Below are positions 1 to 9,087 of a stretch of 64,000 nucleotides of DNA, piece after piece. The DNA comes from Lacisediminihabitans changchengi (GTDB lineage: Bacteria > Actinomycetota > Actinomycetes > Actinomycetales > Microbacteriaceae): assembly GCF_016634425.1 (NCBI RefSeq), contig NZ_JAEPES010000003.1, forward strand, positions 248,001 through 312,000, in the 5' to 3' direction. Each line of letters begins with the position of its first letter. Position 1 is the stretch's first letter. The notes below the pieces were generated by a model. The model saw nothing but the letters and a program-made list of their open reading frames with translations. It was not told where the DNA came from and made no database searches. The translations under genes and the position numbers were made by a program.

Positions 1-678
1 CGCCAGAACCGCGCTGACCGGACCCGTGCCGAGCGCCAGTCCGCCCCGTACGTGCGACACCCCTGCCCAGTCGGCGAACGATGCACCAAGCGGCCGGGTG
101 ACGATGTAGGCGAACCAAAACGCGACGATCGCGTTCATCCGGAGCCACCGGTACGAGAGCAGAGGGACCGCCATCACGATGGCAAAGAGGATGCCAGAGG
201 CGAGGTATCCGAGGTGCAGAGTGGTCGCGGTCATGTCACCGGCCGCGGTGCCCAGGGCGAATGTGCAGAGCACCGTCGCCCAGTAGAACACCTCCCGTCG
301 ACGACTGGTGATGCTGTGGATCGACAGGGTGCCTTCGATCCGGCGCCAGAGAAGGAACACCACGGCGAGGGCGGTGGAGAACGCCACGGTCGAGGCCAGG
401 TACGGCACCCCGAACACGATGTGGGTCACATCCGCGACCATCGTGCCGAACACGCTGACCATGACGACGGTGAGCCAGTAAAGCCACGGGATGTAGCGCC
501 GTGTAACGAACTGGGCAGCCAAGACTCCGGCGAACACGACCGCGGAGACGATCACCGCGACGACGGGGTTGCCATGCGTGACGAGGAAGTCCGACGTTGT
601 CTCCCCCATGCCCGTCGTGAGCACCTTCACGATCCAGAAGACGGCGGTAATCTGCGGGACCTTGCTGGCGATTGTCAC
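1..678 (-). CDS. COG4705-like multi-pass membrane protein (3' end outside window)
   Basis: The frame reads open for 226 codons from a GTG at 678 to the window edge, so the C-terminus is missing. The product is almost entirely hydrophobic helices. Family landmarks are FWIVKVLTTGMGETTSDF near the N-terminus, EGTLSIHSIT near the middle, FALGTAAGDMTA, and TRPLGASFADW near the truncated end; these are typical of the uncharacterised membrane-anchored COG4705 family, which has an internal duplication. Function is unknown; no catalytic residues are evident. A decayed second copy of its central segment lies directly upstream. The GTG start is chosen because the motif-bearing N-terminus begins there; no strong ribosome binding site is visible. 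Confidence 0.75.
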   Translation of the reverse strand, partial: MTIASKVPQITAVFWIVKVLTTGMGETTSDFLVTHGNPVVAVIVSAVVFAGVLAAQFVTRRYIPWLYWLTVVMVSVFGTMVADVTHIVFGVPYLASTVAFSTALAVVFLLWRRIEGTLSIHSITSRRREVFYWATVLCTFALGTAAGDMTATTLHLGYLASGILFAIVMAVPLLSYRWLRMNAIVAFWFAYIVTRPLGASFADWAGVSHVRGGLALGTGPVSAVLA

Positions 679-887
679 TCCACTCCCTGGATCGGACCGA
701 AGCCGGACGGCGCTGCACCGGTGCTCAGGGGCACCCGGCGCGACGGAATGCGTTCGCGCACGGAGCTGGTGATCGAGTGAATCGACAGGGTTCCCTCCCT
801 GCGGGACCAGGCCACGACGGTCGCGGGCAGCGCAGCCGCGAACACGACCGTCGTGATCCACCCGGGCGTTGTCGTGGTCAGCGGCAT
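675..887 (-). pseudogene. Decayed fragment of a COG4705-like paralogue
   Basis: A short reading frame (70 codons) encodes one hydrophobic helix followed by REGTLSIHSITS. This is nearly identical to the central RIEGTLSIHSITS motif of the neighbouring gene, and the residues before it also align (VVFAAALPATVVAW against VAFSTALAVVFLLW). After the motif the sequence turns into proline/arginine-rich text with no membrane helices, and the frame closes just before the intact copy starts. I read this as a remnant of a tandem paralogue that lost its N- and C-terminal parts. It could still be translated as a small protein. Confidence 0.5.
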
Positions 888-977
888 TCTGTTCTCTCCA
901 GTCGTTGGTGCGAGAGAAACCCAACCGGGCCACGTCTAAGAAACCACTAATTCACCGGCAGAGCGGCAGGCCGTCGA

Positions 978-1622
978 TCAGGCGTTCGCATCGCCCGGCA
1001 GTCGGGTGGGCCGGTCGACGGAGAGTCCTCGCTCTCGACGCGAACGCAGCCGCTGCACCGCGGCGATAGTAGCCGAGAGCAGCGCACCCACCCCGAGAGA
1101 GACAGCCACTCCCGCGAGTGGATTGGCGGCGAGGGCTGCGCCTGCCACGCTCGCGACCAGCACGTGGTAGCCGGTGTAGAGAGATGACGCGGCAAGCGAG
1201 AGGGGCAGATACCGTCGCGTCGACAAGCCCGTCGCGCCGGCGGTCATGGTCACCGCGACCCGGGCGTATGGCAAGAACTTCGCACCGATCAACGCGGCCG
1301 CCGGATGCTTCTCGATCCGTCCCGCCGCCCACGTGAGAGCCCGAGAAATACGGGGTCGGCGCATCCAACCCCACCGGTCGGTGCCGACCGCCCTCCCAAT
1401 CCAAAACGCCACCCCGTCGCCGACCATGGTCGCCGCGATGGAGACGAGAAGCACCGCGAGAGGTGATGGCCCGAGGCCCGCCGCTCCGAGGCTCGTCAGT
1501 ATGACGACAGTCGTCTCGCCGGGAACCAGCGGGAAGAACCCGTCGACGATGAGCAGCGTGGCCAGAACCACGAACGCCCACGGAGACGAGGCGATCGTCA
1601 GCAGGAGTTCCGAGAGGTTCAT
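978..1622 (-). CDS. DedA-family (SNARE-associated) membrane protein
   Basis: The 214-residue product has the DedA layout. An N-terminal helix leads into the re-entrant segment FFPLVPGETTVV (about residues 29-40). Further on come VGDGVAFWIGRAVG (about 68-81) and the conserved FLPYARVAVTMTAGATGLS (about 115-133) that carries the family's essential arginine, followed by more membrane helices and a basic tail. DedA proteins are now regarded as lipid scramblases/transporters that support membrane homeostasis; the substrate here cannot be read from sequence. Length is typical. It is separated from the downstream COG4705 genes and shows no clear operon partner. Confidence 0.85.
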   Translation of the reverse strand: MNLSELLLTIASSPWAFVVLATLLIVDGFFPLVPGETTVVILTSLGAAGLGPSPLAVLLVSIAATMVGDGVAFWIGRAVGTDRWGWMRRPRISRALTWAAGRIEKHPAAALIGAKFLPYARVAVTMTAGATGLSTRRYLPLSLAASSLYTGYHVLVASVAGAALAANPLAGVAVSLGVGALLSATIAAVQRLRSRRERGLSVDRPTRLPGDANA

Positions 1623-1690
1623 GGTCTTCAGTGTCGACTATCGCGCGTAAGAAATCACTCATCAACAGACTCGGGTGCTCATCGGAGTGG

Positions 1691-3112
1691 TCAGGTGCGC
1701 CTAAGCAGCGTGATGCCGTCGCGGGCGAACACGACGCGATAGTCATGTCGCTGCGCAGAAAGTAGATCGCGATGCTCCGCCTTGCGGGTTACCGCGAAGT
1801 GTCGTGTGGAATGCGGATCCACCACGATCCAGGTCGGGGTGTCCATGCCCGCCGGGAGCAGCCCGAACAGGGTGACATCGTCACGGGAGGTGAGCTGCGG
1901 AACGAGGTCATCCGACGCGGACACTGACGCCCCCGACGGGATCATCGCCAGCGCCGTGTCGATCGCCGAGGCGCGAGGGTTGGGTTGCCAGAGCGTGGGG
2001 GTCACGAGTTGAGCGAGCGCGTGCGAGGGAATCAGCATCGCGGTCACGATCAGAGATAGCGCGAGTGCGCCGCGAACGACTCCGCGCGCTGTCGGGGAAT
2101 CCACTGCACGGATGCGAGTGCCCCCGTCGATCATCGCGGCGAACACTACCGGCATAACAACGGCGCTGTAGTGGTAGTTCGTGCCCCAGTAGCTGGGGTC
2201 GTTACTGGCGAACCGCCAGAGCAACGTGGGCACGGCCGCCAGCACCAGCGGTGAACGGAGGGCGAGGAACCCGGTGATCGCGATCGTGGCGAGAAGCGTC
2301 AGCAACTTGCCTCCCGCATCCGTCCCCAGCACCTGCAGGAGCGGCTCTTTCGAGACTTTCGCCCAGTAGTGGTATCCCCCCGAGCCGTTGATGGCGGGAA
2401 GGATGACGAGGATCTCGAGGATGCTCGCCGCCGCGCCGATGATGGCCACGGACACGCCGAGTTGGTGTCGTCCGCGACAGAAGATCAGGCAGCCGATCAC
2501 GGCGACGACGGAGAGGCCAAGATCCTCCTTGACCAGCACGAGCGGAAGCGCCCAGATCGCCGCTCCACCGAGCCGCCCCCGCCCCAGCGCGCTCAGCGAG
2601 AAGGCGATAAGTGGAACGGCGAAGGCGATCTCGTGAAAGTCGAACCCGGCGGCTGCGGCGATTCCGAAGGAGAAACCGTACCCGAGCCCGACACAGACGG
2701 CCGGCCAGCGACCGAGTGCGGTTCTCGCCCAGGCGACTAAGGGCCACGCTGCTAGCGCGAAGAGAAACGACTGCGCGACGAGCAGCGTCACGGGGCTCGG
2801 CGCGATGGCATAGAGGGGGGCAAGCACCATCAGGATCGGATGGAAGTGGTCGCCGAGGAGGTTGACGTCAGCGCCCTTCAGGAGCGAGATAGGTGCTCGG
2901 AGCAGGGAGTAGTTGCGCACCGCCTGTTCGAAGATCCCGAGATCCCATCCGGCGGTGTGGAAGGTCAGCTGCCGTCGTACGGCCAGCGTCGAGTACATGG
3001 CGAACAGACCGAGCACGAAGACGATCGCGATGAAATCGCGACGCACCGCGATGCGGACGTTCTGGTGCCCTCGCGTGACCAGTCGGCGCAGGCGGGGGGC
3101 GTGGCGGTACAT
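1691..3112 (-). CDS. DUF2079-family integral membrane protein
   Basis: About 473 residues with roughly ten membrane helices. The N-terminal signature AGWDLGIFEQAVRNYS (about 60 residues in), then LGDHFHPILMVLAPLYAI and KEDLGLSVVAVIG, is diagnostic of DUF2079, a GT-C-fold-like family of unknown activity in Actinobacteria; a role in envelope glycan transfer is plausible only by fold and by the neighbouring envelope genes. The frame is open further upstream, but ATG at 3112 places the basic N-terminal tail (RHAPRLRR) right before the first helix, so I prefer it. It diverges from the response regulator at 3230. Confidence 0.75.
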   Translation of the reverse strand: MYRHAPRLRRLVTRGHQNVRIAVRRDFIAIVFVLGLFAMYSTLAVRRQLTFHTAGWDLGIFEQAVRNYSLLRAPISLLKGADVNLLGDHFHPILMVLAPLYAIAPSPVTLLVAQSFLFALAAWPLVAWARTALGRWPAVCVGLGYGFSFGIAAAAGFDFHEIAFAVPLIAFSLSALGRGRLGGAAIWALPLVLVKEDLGLSVVAVIGCLIFCRGRHQLGVSVAIIGAAASILEILVILPAINGSGGYHYWAKVSKEPLLQVLGTDAGGKLLTLLATIAITGFLALRSPLVLAAVPTLLWRFASNDPSYWGTNYHYSAVVMPVVFAAMIDGGTRIRAVDSPTARGVVRGALALSLIVTAMLIPSHALAQLVTPTLWQPNPRASAIDTALAMIPSGASVSASDDLVPQLTSRDDVTLFGLLPAGMDTPTWIVVDPHSTRHFAVTRKAEHRDLLSAQRHDYRVVFARDGITLLRRT

Positions 3113-3139
3113 GGGGCCACAGTGATCCGGGGGGTCGCA

Positions 3140-3156
3140 GAAATCTCTCAGATTTC
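3140..3156. promoter_or_regulatory. Inverted repeat between divergent DUF2079 and response-regulator genes
   Basis: GAAATCT-CTC-AGATTTC is a perfect 7-bp inverted repeat with a 3-bp spacer. It is AT-rich against a GC-rich background and lies 27 bases before the DUF2079 start and 73 before the regulator start. It may be an operator for the adjacent OmpR-type regulator; this is inference from position only. Confidence 0.35.
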
Positions 3157-3229
3157 GCGGCTCAGTCGCGCTTGTGTGGTGCACAAAATTACCGCTGTTA
3201 GCGTGGACTCAATTTAGGGACACTTCACT

Positions 3230-3892
3230 ATGGACATCCGACCGCGTCTGCTCCTCGTCGAGGACGACTCCAAGTTGGGAGCAGTCATGCGGCAGGTTCT
3301 GGAGGAGGTCTATGAGGTCACCCTCGTCGACGACGGCAGGGAGGCTCTGGATTTGGCGCTCTCGAGCGATTTCGAGGCGATGGTAGTGGACAGGCGATTG
3401 CCCAACCTGGACGGCCTGGAGCTCATCGAGGCTCTTCGAAAGAAGGGCGTGACGACGCCCATGTTGATTCTCACCGCGCTTGGCACCATCCACGACAAAG
3501 TGCAGGGGCTGGATGCGGGGGCGAACGACTACCTCGTGAAACCGTTCGAGTTCGATGAATTGTTCGCCCGACTCCGCGCGATCCGCCGGGTGTTCACCGG
3601 AGAGGGCCCCTTCGTGCGCATCGGGCTGTGGGAGTTCTACCCGGAGAGTCGCACCGTCTACTCTCCCTACGAAGGCCGCATGATCCTCACCGAACGGGAA
3701 AACGCCCTGCTGCGCCTCTTCGCCGAGAATCCGCAGCGCACGTACAGCAGGGAACAGATCCTGCGTCAGGTGTTCGACGAGAGCGACCTGCCCGGCACCG
3801 TCGACACCTACGTTCACTACGTCCGTCGCAAGACCGATCCCGACCTGATCACGACCGTGCGCGGGCAGGGCTACCGCTTGGGCGCGCTGTGA
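3230..3892 (+). CDS. OmpR/PhoB-family response regulator
   Basis: A 220-residue two-domain regulator. The receiver domain (about 5-118) has the acidic pair EDD at 11-13, the phosphoacceptor Asp54 in VVDRRLP, the conserved Thr/Ser region LILTAL and Lys in VKPFEF. The C-terminal winged helix (about 125-220) shows LTERENALLRLFAENP and TYVHYVRRKTDPDLITTVRGQGYRLG, typical of the DNA-recognition and wing strands. It overlaps the following kinase by GTGA, so the two are co-transcribed and form a pair. The downstream genes build cell-envelope polymers, so control of envelope functions is possible but unproven. Confidence 0.92.
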   Translation: MDIRPRLLLVEDDSKLGAVMRQVLEEVYEVTLVDDGREALDLALSSDFEAMVVDRRLPNLDGLELIEALRKKGVTTPMLILTALGTIHDKVQGLDAGANDYLVKPFEFDELFARLRAIRRVFTGEGPFVRIGLWEFYPESRTVYSPYEGRMILTERENALLRLFAENPQRTYSREQILRQVFDESDLPGTVDTYVHYVRRKTDPDLITTVRGQGYRLGAL

Positions 3893-4893
3893 AAGCGAGT
3901 CGGTCGAACGGTCAACTCATCGACGCCGACGCGCGGGCGGTGCGTCGAGCCGCGCGAGTGGTCGGCGCTCAGATCACAGTGGCGTCAGCAATTCTCGTGA
4001 TCGGAGTTCTCGTCGCGGCGCTCGTCTTCGTGCTGAGACACATTCCCGCAGCCAAACTATTTGACCGGAACGGCCCGCACGAGACCACGATCGACATCGG
4101 GGGGATCGATATTCTGATGGCGGGCATCGTGATCGGCGTGGTGGCCATTCTGCTGGCCGCAGCCATGAGCATCTTCGCCACACGGAGGGCGGTGCGGCCG
4201 CTGGGCGACGCCCTCCGCAGCCAACGTGCGTTTGTCGCCGATGCCAGCCACGAGCTGCGAACCCCCTTGGCAGTGCTCGATGCTCGCCTCCAGTTGCTCC
4301 AGCGCGGCCTCACGCCGCAGGATCGTTCGACCGAGATCGTGTCCGAGTTGCGACAAGACGCTAAGACGCTGATCGAGATCGTCAACGACCTGTTGGTGTC
4401 GGCCGAGGCCGTACCGAACGGCGATCCCGAGCCCGTCGCGGTCAACCCCGTCGCCGTACTGGCCGTGAATTCGATGCGGGTTCTCGCCGCGGATAAGCAT
4501 GTAACGATCAGCCTGGTCGACACGACGCAACTGTCGACGATGGTGCCGCCAGCGAGCATCCATCGATGCCTCGTCGCTTTGCTCGACAACGCTCTGGACT
4601 TCGCGCCGCCGGGTTCCACGGTGACGGTGTCGCTGACCGAGCAGAAAGGGATGGCTCGCCTCGCTGTGCGCGACGAGGGCGCCGGAATCCAGGGCATCGA
4701 GCCGGCGAGGATTTTCGATCGATTCGCCCGCTCGGGCTCGTCTGTCGATGGCGGAGGCACCAGCCGCACGGGCTTCGGGATCGGCCTGTCGCTGGTTCGT
4801 GACACCGTTGAACGGGTGGGCGGACGGGCCACCGTCTCCGCGACCTCTGCCCAGGGGACGGAGATCGAGTTGCTCATCCCCCTGGCGCGCTGA
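3889..4893 (+). CDS. Membrane sensor histidine kinase
   Basis: Starts at a GTG overlapping the regulator stop (GTGA); 334 residues. Two membrane helices (about 27-49 and 73-96) flank a short extracytoplasmic loop of about 25 residues, too small for a ligand-binding domain. The dimerisation/phosphoacceptor box is FVADASHELRTPLAVLD with His121. The ATPase domain shows the N box LDNALDFAPPGS, G1 DEGAGIQG and G2 GFGIGLSLV. It should phosphorylate the preceding regulator. The tiny sensor loop suggests an intramembrane-sensing or accessory-protein-dependent kinase. Confidence 0.9.
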   Translation: MKASRSNGQLIDADARAVRRAARVVGAQITVASAILVIGVLVAALVFVLRHIPAAKLFDRNGPHETTIDIGGIDILMAGIVIGVVAILLAAAMSIFATRRAVRPLGDALRSQRAFVADASHELRTPLAVLDARLQLLQRGLTPQDRSTEIVSELRQDAKTLIEIVNDLLVSAEAVPNGDPEPVAVNPVAVLAVNSMRVLAADKHVTISLVDTTQLSTMVPPASIHRCLVALLDNALDFAPPGSTVTVSLTEQKGMARLAVRDEGAGIQGIEPARIFDRFARSGSSVDGGGTSRTGFGIGLSLVRDTVERVGGRATVSATSAQGTEIELLIPLAR

Positions 4894-4951
4894 ACGCAGC
4901 AGATCCGACATTCTTCGAGCTTTCTGAGAGGCACCCGACTGTGCTGGCGTG

Positions 4952-6478
4952 ATGGCACTCACTCGAGAACGCCTCGCCCCCACCGCGATCGGGCTCGGCG
5001 TGGCCCGACGGATGCCGCTGCTCGCCGTGCTTGTGGGACTGTGCGCGGCGGCCGTCTCCGTGAGCGGGTCGTGGATCCCGTCGTTATGGGGCGATGAGGC
5101 GGCCAGTGTGCTCTCTGCCCAGCGGTCGATTCCCAGCTTGTTCGCCATGCTCGGCCATGTTGACGCGGTTCACGCCACCTACTATCTCGGGCTCCATTTC
5201 TGGATCGAACTCTTCGGGGCATCCCCGTTCTCGGTACGGTTCCCGAGCGCAGTCGCGATCGGCGTCTGCGTCGCCGGCGTCGTCGTTCTCGGCACCAGGC
5301 TGGACTCGCTCACGGTGGGCGTCGTCGGCGGGATGATCTGTGCGGTGCTGCCCCGGGTGACCGGAATGGGCGACGAAGCCCGGTCGTATGCCTTCACCGC
5401 CGCCGCCGCGACCTGGTTGACGATCGTGTTCGTGTCGATCCTGCGGAGCGAACGTCGGCGACGCCGGCAGTGGATCGTCTACGGCACTGTTCTGGCCGTC
5501 GGGATCTACCTCTTCCTCTACCTGGCCCTCATTGCTATCGCGCACCTTGCCGTACTGCTCGTCAGCGCCCGTACGCGACCGCTGATCCGTCCGTGGGCGC
5601 GCACCATGGTCGTTGTCGTCATCGTCGTGTCCCCCCTGGTCGTGGCCGGCATCTTCGAGCACTCGCAGATCGGTTTTCTCGCCGATCGGGTCACCACCGA
5701 CTTCTACTCGCTGTTCGTGACCGTCTGGTTCGGGATGACCTCGTTCGCCGTCGTGGCGTGGGTGGCGATCATCGCAGCCGTCGCCTTCTTCACCCGCGAT
5801 GTAGTCGCGCGCCGGGCCCGGGGTCTGTCGAACGGCGACCACTCGCTGTCGCCAACCGTGGTGATCGGAGCGTGGCTATTCGTGCCGAGCGTGCTCCTGG
5901 TCTCGAGCCGTCTGCTCATACCGGATTTCACCGCTCGTTACCTGTCGATGTGCGCGCCAGCCGCGGCGTTGATGATGGCGATCGGTGTCATCCGGCTCGC
6001 CCATCGTCGCGTGCCGCTCATCGCGCTCGCCTGCGCGGCGATCGTTGCCGTGGCGATCCCCGGATGGGTGCAGCAGCGTGGCCCGTACGCGAAGAACAAC
6101 AGCGATTGGGCGGTGATCAGCGCTGATATCCGCTCCCTCGCTCAGCCGGGAGATGCGGTGGCTTTCGACGATTCGTCGCGGCCATCTCGAAGAACACGGC
6201 TCGCGTTCGACGTGTATCCGGCGGGATTCACGGGTCTCGACGACATCACTCTGAAAACCCCGTACTCGCAGAACACGACGTGGTTCGACAGCACATACAC
6301 GGTTGCCGAAGCCAACCGGCTCGGCAGGCTCTCTGGCATCACCAGAATCTGGATGGTCGAGTACGCACTGCCCGGGCATATGGATACAGCAGGAATCTCT
6401 GAACTCGAGTCACTCGGTTTCACCCAGCGGACCTCTGTGCGGACCCATCGAAGCGTCATTATGGGATTCACCCGCTGA
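4952..6478 (+). CDS. GT-C-fold glycosyltransferase (GT39/ArnT-like)
   Basis: About 508 residues with ten or more membrane helices. The N-terminal loop contains SLWGDEAASVLSAQRS, the GDEA motif in which the acidic residue is expected to be catalytic in GT39/ArnT-like polyprenyl-phosphate-sugar transferases, and GMGDEARSYAFTAAAAT follows in the third luminal segment. The C-terminal ~120 residues are a soluble outside domain. Such enzymes move a sugar from a lipid carrier to a protein or glycan on the outer membrane face; donor and acceptor cannot be told. GTG 4949 directly before the ATG is an alternative start. Confidence 0.75.
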   Translation: MALTRERLAPTAIGLGVARRMPLLAVLVGLCAAAVSVSGSWIPSLWGDEAASVLSAQRSIPSLFAMLGHVDAVHATYYLGLHFWIELFGASPFSVRFPSAVAIGVCVAGVVVLGTRLDSLTVGVVGGMICAVLPRVTGMGDEARSYAFTAAAATWLTIVFVSILRSERRRRRQWIVYGTVLAVGIYLFLYLALIAIAHLAVLLVSARTRPLIRPWARTMVVVVIVVSPLVVAGIFEHSQIGFLADRVTTDFYSLFVTVWFGMTSFAVVAWVAIIAAVAFFTRDVVARRARGLSNGDHSLSPTVVIGAWLFVPSVLLVSSRLLIPDFTARYLSMCAPAAALMMAIGVIRLAHRRVPLIALACAAIVAVAIPGWVQQRGPYAKNNSDWAVISADIRSLAQPGDAVAFDDSSRPSRRTRLAFDVYPAGFTGLDDITLKTPYSQNTTWFDSTYTVAEANRLGRLSGITRIWMVEYALPGHMDTAGISELESLGFTQRTSVRTHRSVIMGFTR

Positions 6479-6558
6479 GGGAGCTTTCTTATAGCCGTCT
6501 GTGATCGGTCGGGTGAGACTCGCGCTCGTAGAGGAATCGACCTCTCGCGGAGGAAAGA

Positions 6559-9087
6559 ATGCTCACCACGACACAGCGAACGATCGCACGGGTGTTGCGT
6601 CGAGTCCGGCGCGCTGCCCAGGCGGAACTGCGGGCGTGGGCGGCGAGGGCGCCCCTTCGTCCGCGAACGGTCATGTACGAGTCGTTCGCCGGAAACGGGG
6701 TGCTTGATAATCCGGAAGCCATGTTCCGCGAGATCATCCGCTCTCCCGATCTGAGCGACATTCGTCACATCTGGGTGCTCGCCGGGGCTGGACACGATGA
6801 GATCCGCAGGGAGTTCGCTCACGACCGCCGCGTGCGCTTCGTGAAATACCGCTCGGGCCGGTACTTCCGTGCGCTCGCGACGAGCGGATACCTCATCAAC
6901 AACGCGACCTTCCCGATCGAGTTCTCGAAGCGTCCCGGCCAGGTGTACGTCAACACCTGGCACGGAACACCGCTGAAGAAGATGGGCTACGACATGCCGG
7001 GTGGTGCCGTCGATTCCGCAAACACGGTCCGGAACTTCGTCGCGGCAGACTACCTGCTCTCGCAGAACCACTTCATGACCGAGCAGATGTACGAGAGTGC
7101 ATACAAGTTGCGGGGTGCCTTTCGCGGGCGGATCGTCGAGGAGGGCTACCCCCGGGTCGATCGCCAATTCCTCGATCGGGGCTGCTTCCTCGCTGCCCAC
7201 GCGCGACTAGAAGAGGCGGGGATCCAGCTGGATGGCCGCAACATCGTGCTCTACGCGCCCACCTGGAAGGGCGACTCCTTCGCCAATCCCGAAGACGACG
7301 CGAACGCGCTCCTTGCAACCGTGAGTGAGCTGCAGGACCGTCTGGGGTCATCGGAGTACATGGTGTTGCTGAAGACCCACCAGGTGGTGCACCGTTTCGC
7401 CGCGTCCCAGCCGGAGCTGAAGAGCATTCTCGTGCCCAACGACATTCCCACCAACACGATTCTGGGGCTGGCGAGTCAGCTGATCACGGACTACTCCTCG
7501 ATCTTCTTCGACTTTCTCGCCACCGGTCTGCCCATCATCTTCTACACCCCGGATGCCGCCGAATACACCGGGTCGCGCGGAACCTACTTCGCCCCCGACG
7601 AACTGCCGGGACCGGTGGTGTCGCAGCTCGCGCAGGTCGCCGACCAGATCGCGCGGTCGGCGGGCGACGGTACTCCTGTGGTGCCCCACCCCAATTACGA
7701 GGTCTGGAAAGAGCGGTTCGTGGCACGAGAGGACGGTGGCGCATCCCGCCGCGTCGTCGATGTGATCTTCCGCGGCCACACCGACCTGCGCCGGGTGTTT
7801 CGCATCTCGGACGACGCGCGGACGCGGGTGCTGCTCCACCTTGGAGGTATGCGATCGAACGGGATCACCAGTTCAGCTCTCAATCTGCTCACTGCGATCG
7901 ATCACGACAGCGTCGATGTCTCCATCGTGATCCAGCGCCCGCGCAGCGCAGACCAGCGAGCGAATCAGGCGCGCATCGATCCTCGAATACGGCAATTCCA
8001 TCGCTCCGGCGGGATGAACGGCCACAAACTCCCCCACTTCCGACGGGAGACGGCGGAGCGACGCGGCCTCCCTGACCTTCACCACACCGTGCCAGGCCAG
8101 GCAGCGCTGTGGGCCGACGAGTGGCGACGCACCTTCGGCGACATGAGTTTCGATGTGGTCGCGGACTTCAGCGGATACAGCTCGTTCTGGGCCACGCTGC
8201 TGCTCCACTCCCCCGGCGCAGAGCGGCTGATCTGGCTGCACAACGACATGGCCGCTGAGGAGCATCGGGTGATCAAGGGGCGCCGGCGGATGCGACGCTC
8301 ACTTCCCGCGGTCTTCGCGTTGTATTCGCAATACGACCGCCTAGTCTCGGTGTCGCCCAGCCTCGCGGCGGTGAATCGACGGTCGCTCGAACGCAGGTAC
8401 ACCCTCGACCCGAGCGTCTTCGTGACGAGCCGCAATCTGATCGATTCGGCCCGCATCCTCTCGATGGCGGCCGACGACCTCGAGCAATCGGTGACCACGA
8501 TCGACGCAGACGGCGCCTCCCACACCCCGCCGTGGCTCGGCGAGTTCACCCGGCCCCGGGACGGGCGATGGTTTGTCACCGTCGGGCGGTACTCCACGGA
8601 GAAGAACCATGCGCGGCTGATTGATAGTTTCGCTGCTCTGCATGCGACAGCACCCGAGGCCCGGCTGCTGATCATCGGATACGGACCGCTGGAGTCCGCA
8701 TTGCAGAAGCAGATCGATCACCTCGGCCTGAGTTCATCCGTCTTCCTGGTCGGTCACCTGGCCAACCCCGTCCCCGTGATGGCCGCCGCCGATTGCTTCG
8801 TGTTGTCGAGCAACTACGAGGGTCAACCCATGGTGCTCTTGGAGGCCGCGACTTTGCGACTACCGATCGTCTCGGTGAGGTTTGCGTCGATTACAGACGC
8901 ACTCCCTCCCGGAGAGATCCACATCGTCGACCAGGACAGCGCGGCGCTCGCCCTCGGCATGGCTGAGTACCTGCACGGACAGGTCCAGCCCGCGCGACTC
9001 GATGCACGCCAGTACAACGCCCTCGCGCTGGCGGAATTTACCGACGCGATGAACATCACTCCTGTTCACTTCACGGCCGCAGCATGA
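6559..9087 (+). CDS. CDP-glycerol glycerophosphotransferase-like / GT4 glycosyltransferase fusion
   Basis: 842 residues, two enzymes in one chain. Residues ~35-400 match the TagF/TagB family: MYESFAGNGVLDNPEAMF, VNTWHGTPLKKMG (134 onward, with the catalytic-type His), LYAPTWKGD and ITDYSSIFFDFLATGLPIIFY. Residues ~415-830 are a GT-B fold GT4 domain: LLHLGGMRSNGITSS for the acceptor side, then FVTVGRYSTEKNHARLI and the EGQPMVLLEA donor-binding segment. The N-terminus is short and very basic, suiting peripheral membrane attachment. Likely role: teichoic-acid-like polymer synthesis with both glycerophosphate (or ribitol phosphate) and sugar transfer. Ribosome site GGAGGAAAG lies just before the ATG. 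It overlaps the PAP2 gene. Confidence 0.85.
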   Translation: MLTTTQRTIARVLRRVRRAAQAELRAWAARAPLRPRTVMYESFAGNGVLDNPEAMFREIIRSPDLSDIRHIWVLAGAGHDEIRREFAHDRRVRFVKYRSGRYFRALATSGYLINNATFPIEFSKRPGQVYVNTWHGTPLKKMGYDMPGGAVDSANTVRNFVAADYLLSQNHFMTEQMYESAYKLRGAFRGRIVEEGYPRVDRQFLDRGCFLAAHARLEEAGIQLDGRNIVLYAPTWKGDSFANPEDDANALLATVSELQDRLGSSEYMVLLKTHQVVHRFAASQPELKSILVPNDIPTNTILGLASQLITDYSSIFFDFLATGLPIIFYTPDAAEYTGSRGTYFAPDELPGPVVSQLAQVADQIARSAGDGTPVVPHPNYEVWKERFVAREDGGASRRVVDVIFRGHTDLRRVFRISDDARTRVLLHLGGMRSNGITSSALNLLTAIDHDSVDVSIVIQRPRSADQRANQARIDPRIRQFHRSGGMNGHKLPHFRRETAERRGLPDLHHTVPGQAALWADEWRRTFGDMSFDVVADFSGYSSFWATLLLHSPGAERLIWLHNDMAAEEHRVIKGRRRMRRSLPAVFALYSQYDRLVSVSPSLAAVNRRSLERRYTLDPSVFVTSRNLIDSARILSMAADDLEQSVTTIDADGASHTPPWLGEFTRPRDGRWFVTVGRYSTEKNHARLIDSFAALHATAPEARLLIIGYGPLESALQKQIDHLGLSSSVFLVGHLANPVPVMAAADCFVLSSNYEGQPMVLLEAATLRLPIVSVRFASITDALPPGEIHIVDQDSAALALGMAEYLHGQVQPARLDARQYNALALAEFTDAMNITPVHFTAAA

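Noticed and set aside
52-780. Long plus-strand frame with His/Arg/Asp-rich text
   Set aside because: Antisense to the COG4705-like membrane gene; composition is that of a GC-rich shadow frame and no motif is present.
952-1746. 264-codon minus-strand frame overlapping the DedA gene
   Set aside because: Shadow frame; the DedA frame explains the region with clear family motifs.
4057-5148. 363-codon minus-strand frame
   Set aside because: Antisense to the histidine kinase and the start of the GT-C gene, arginine/histidine-rich, no domain.
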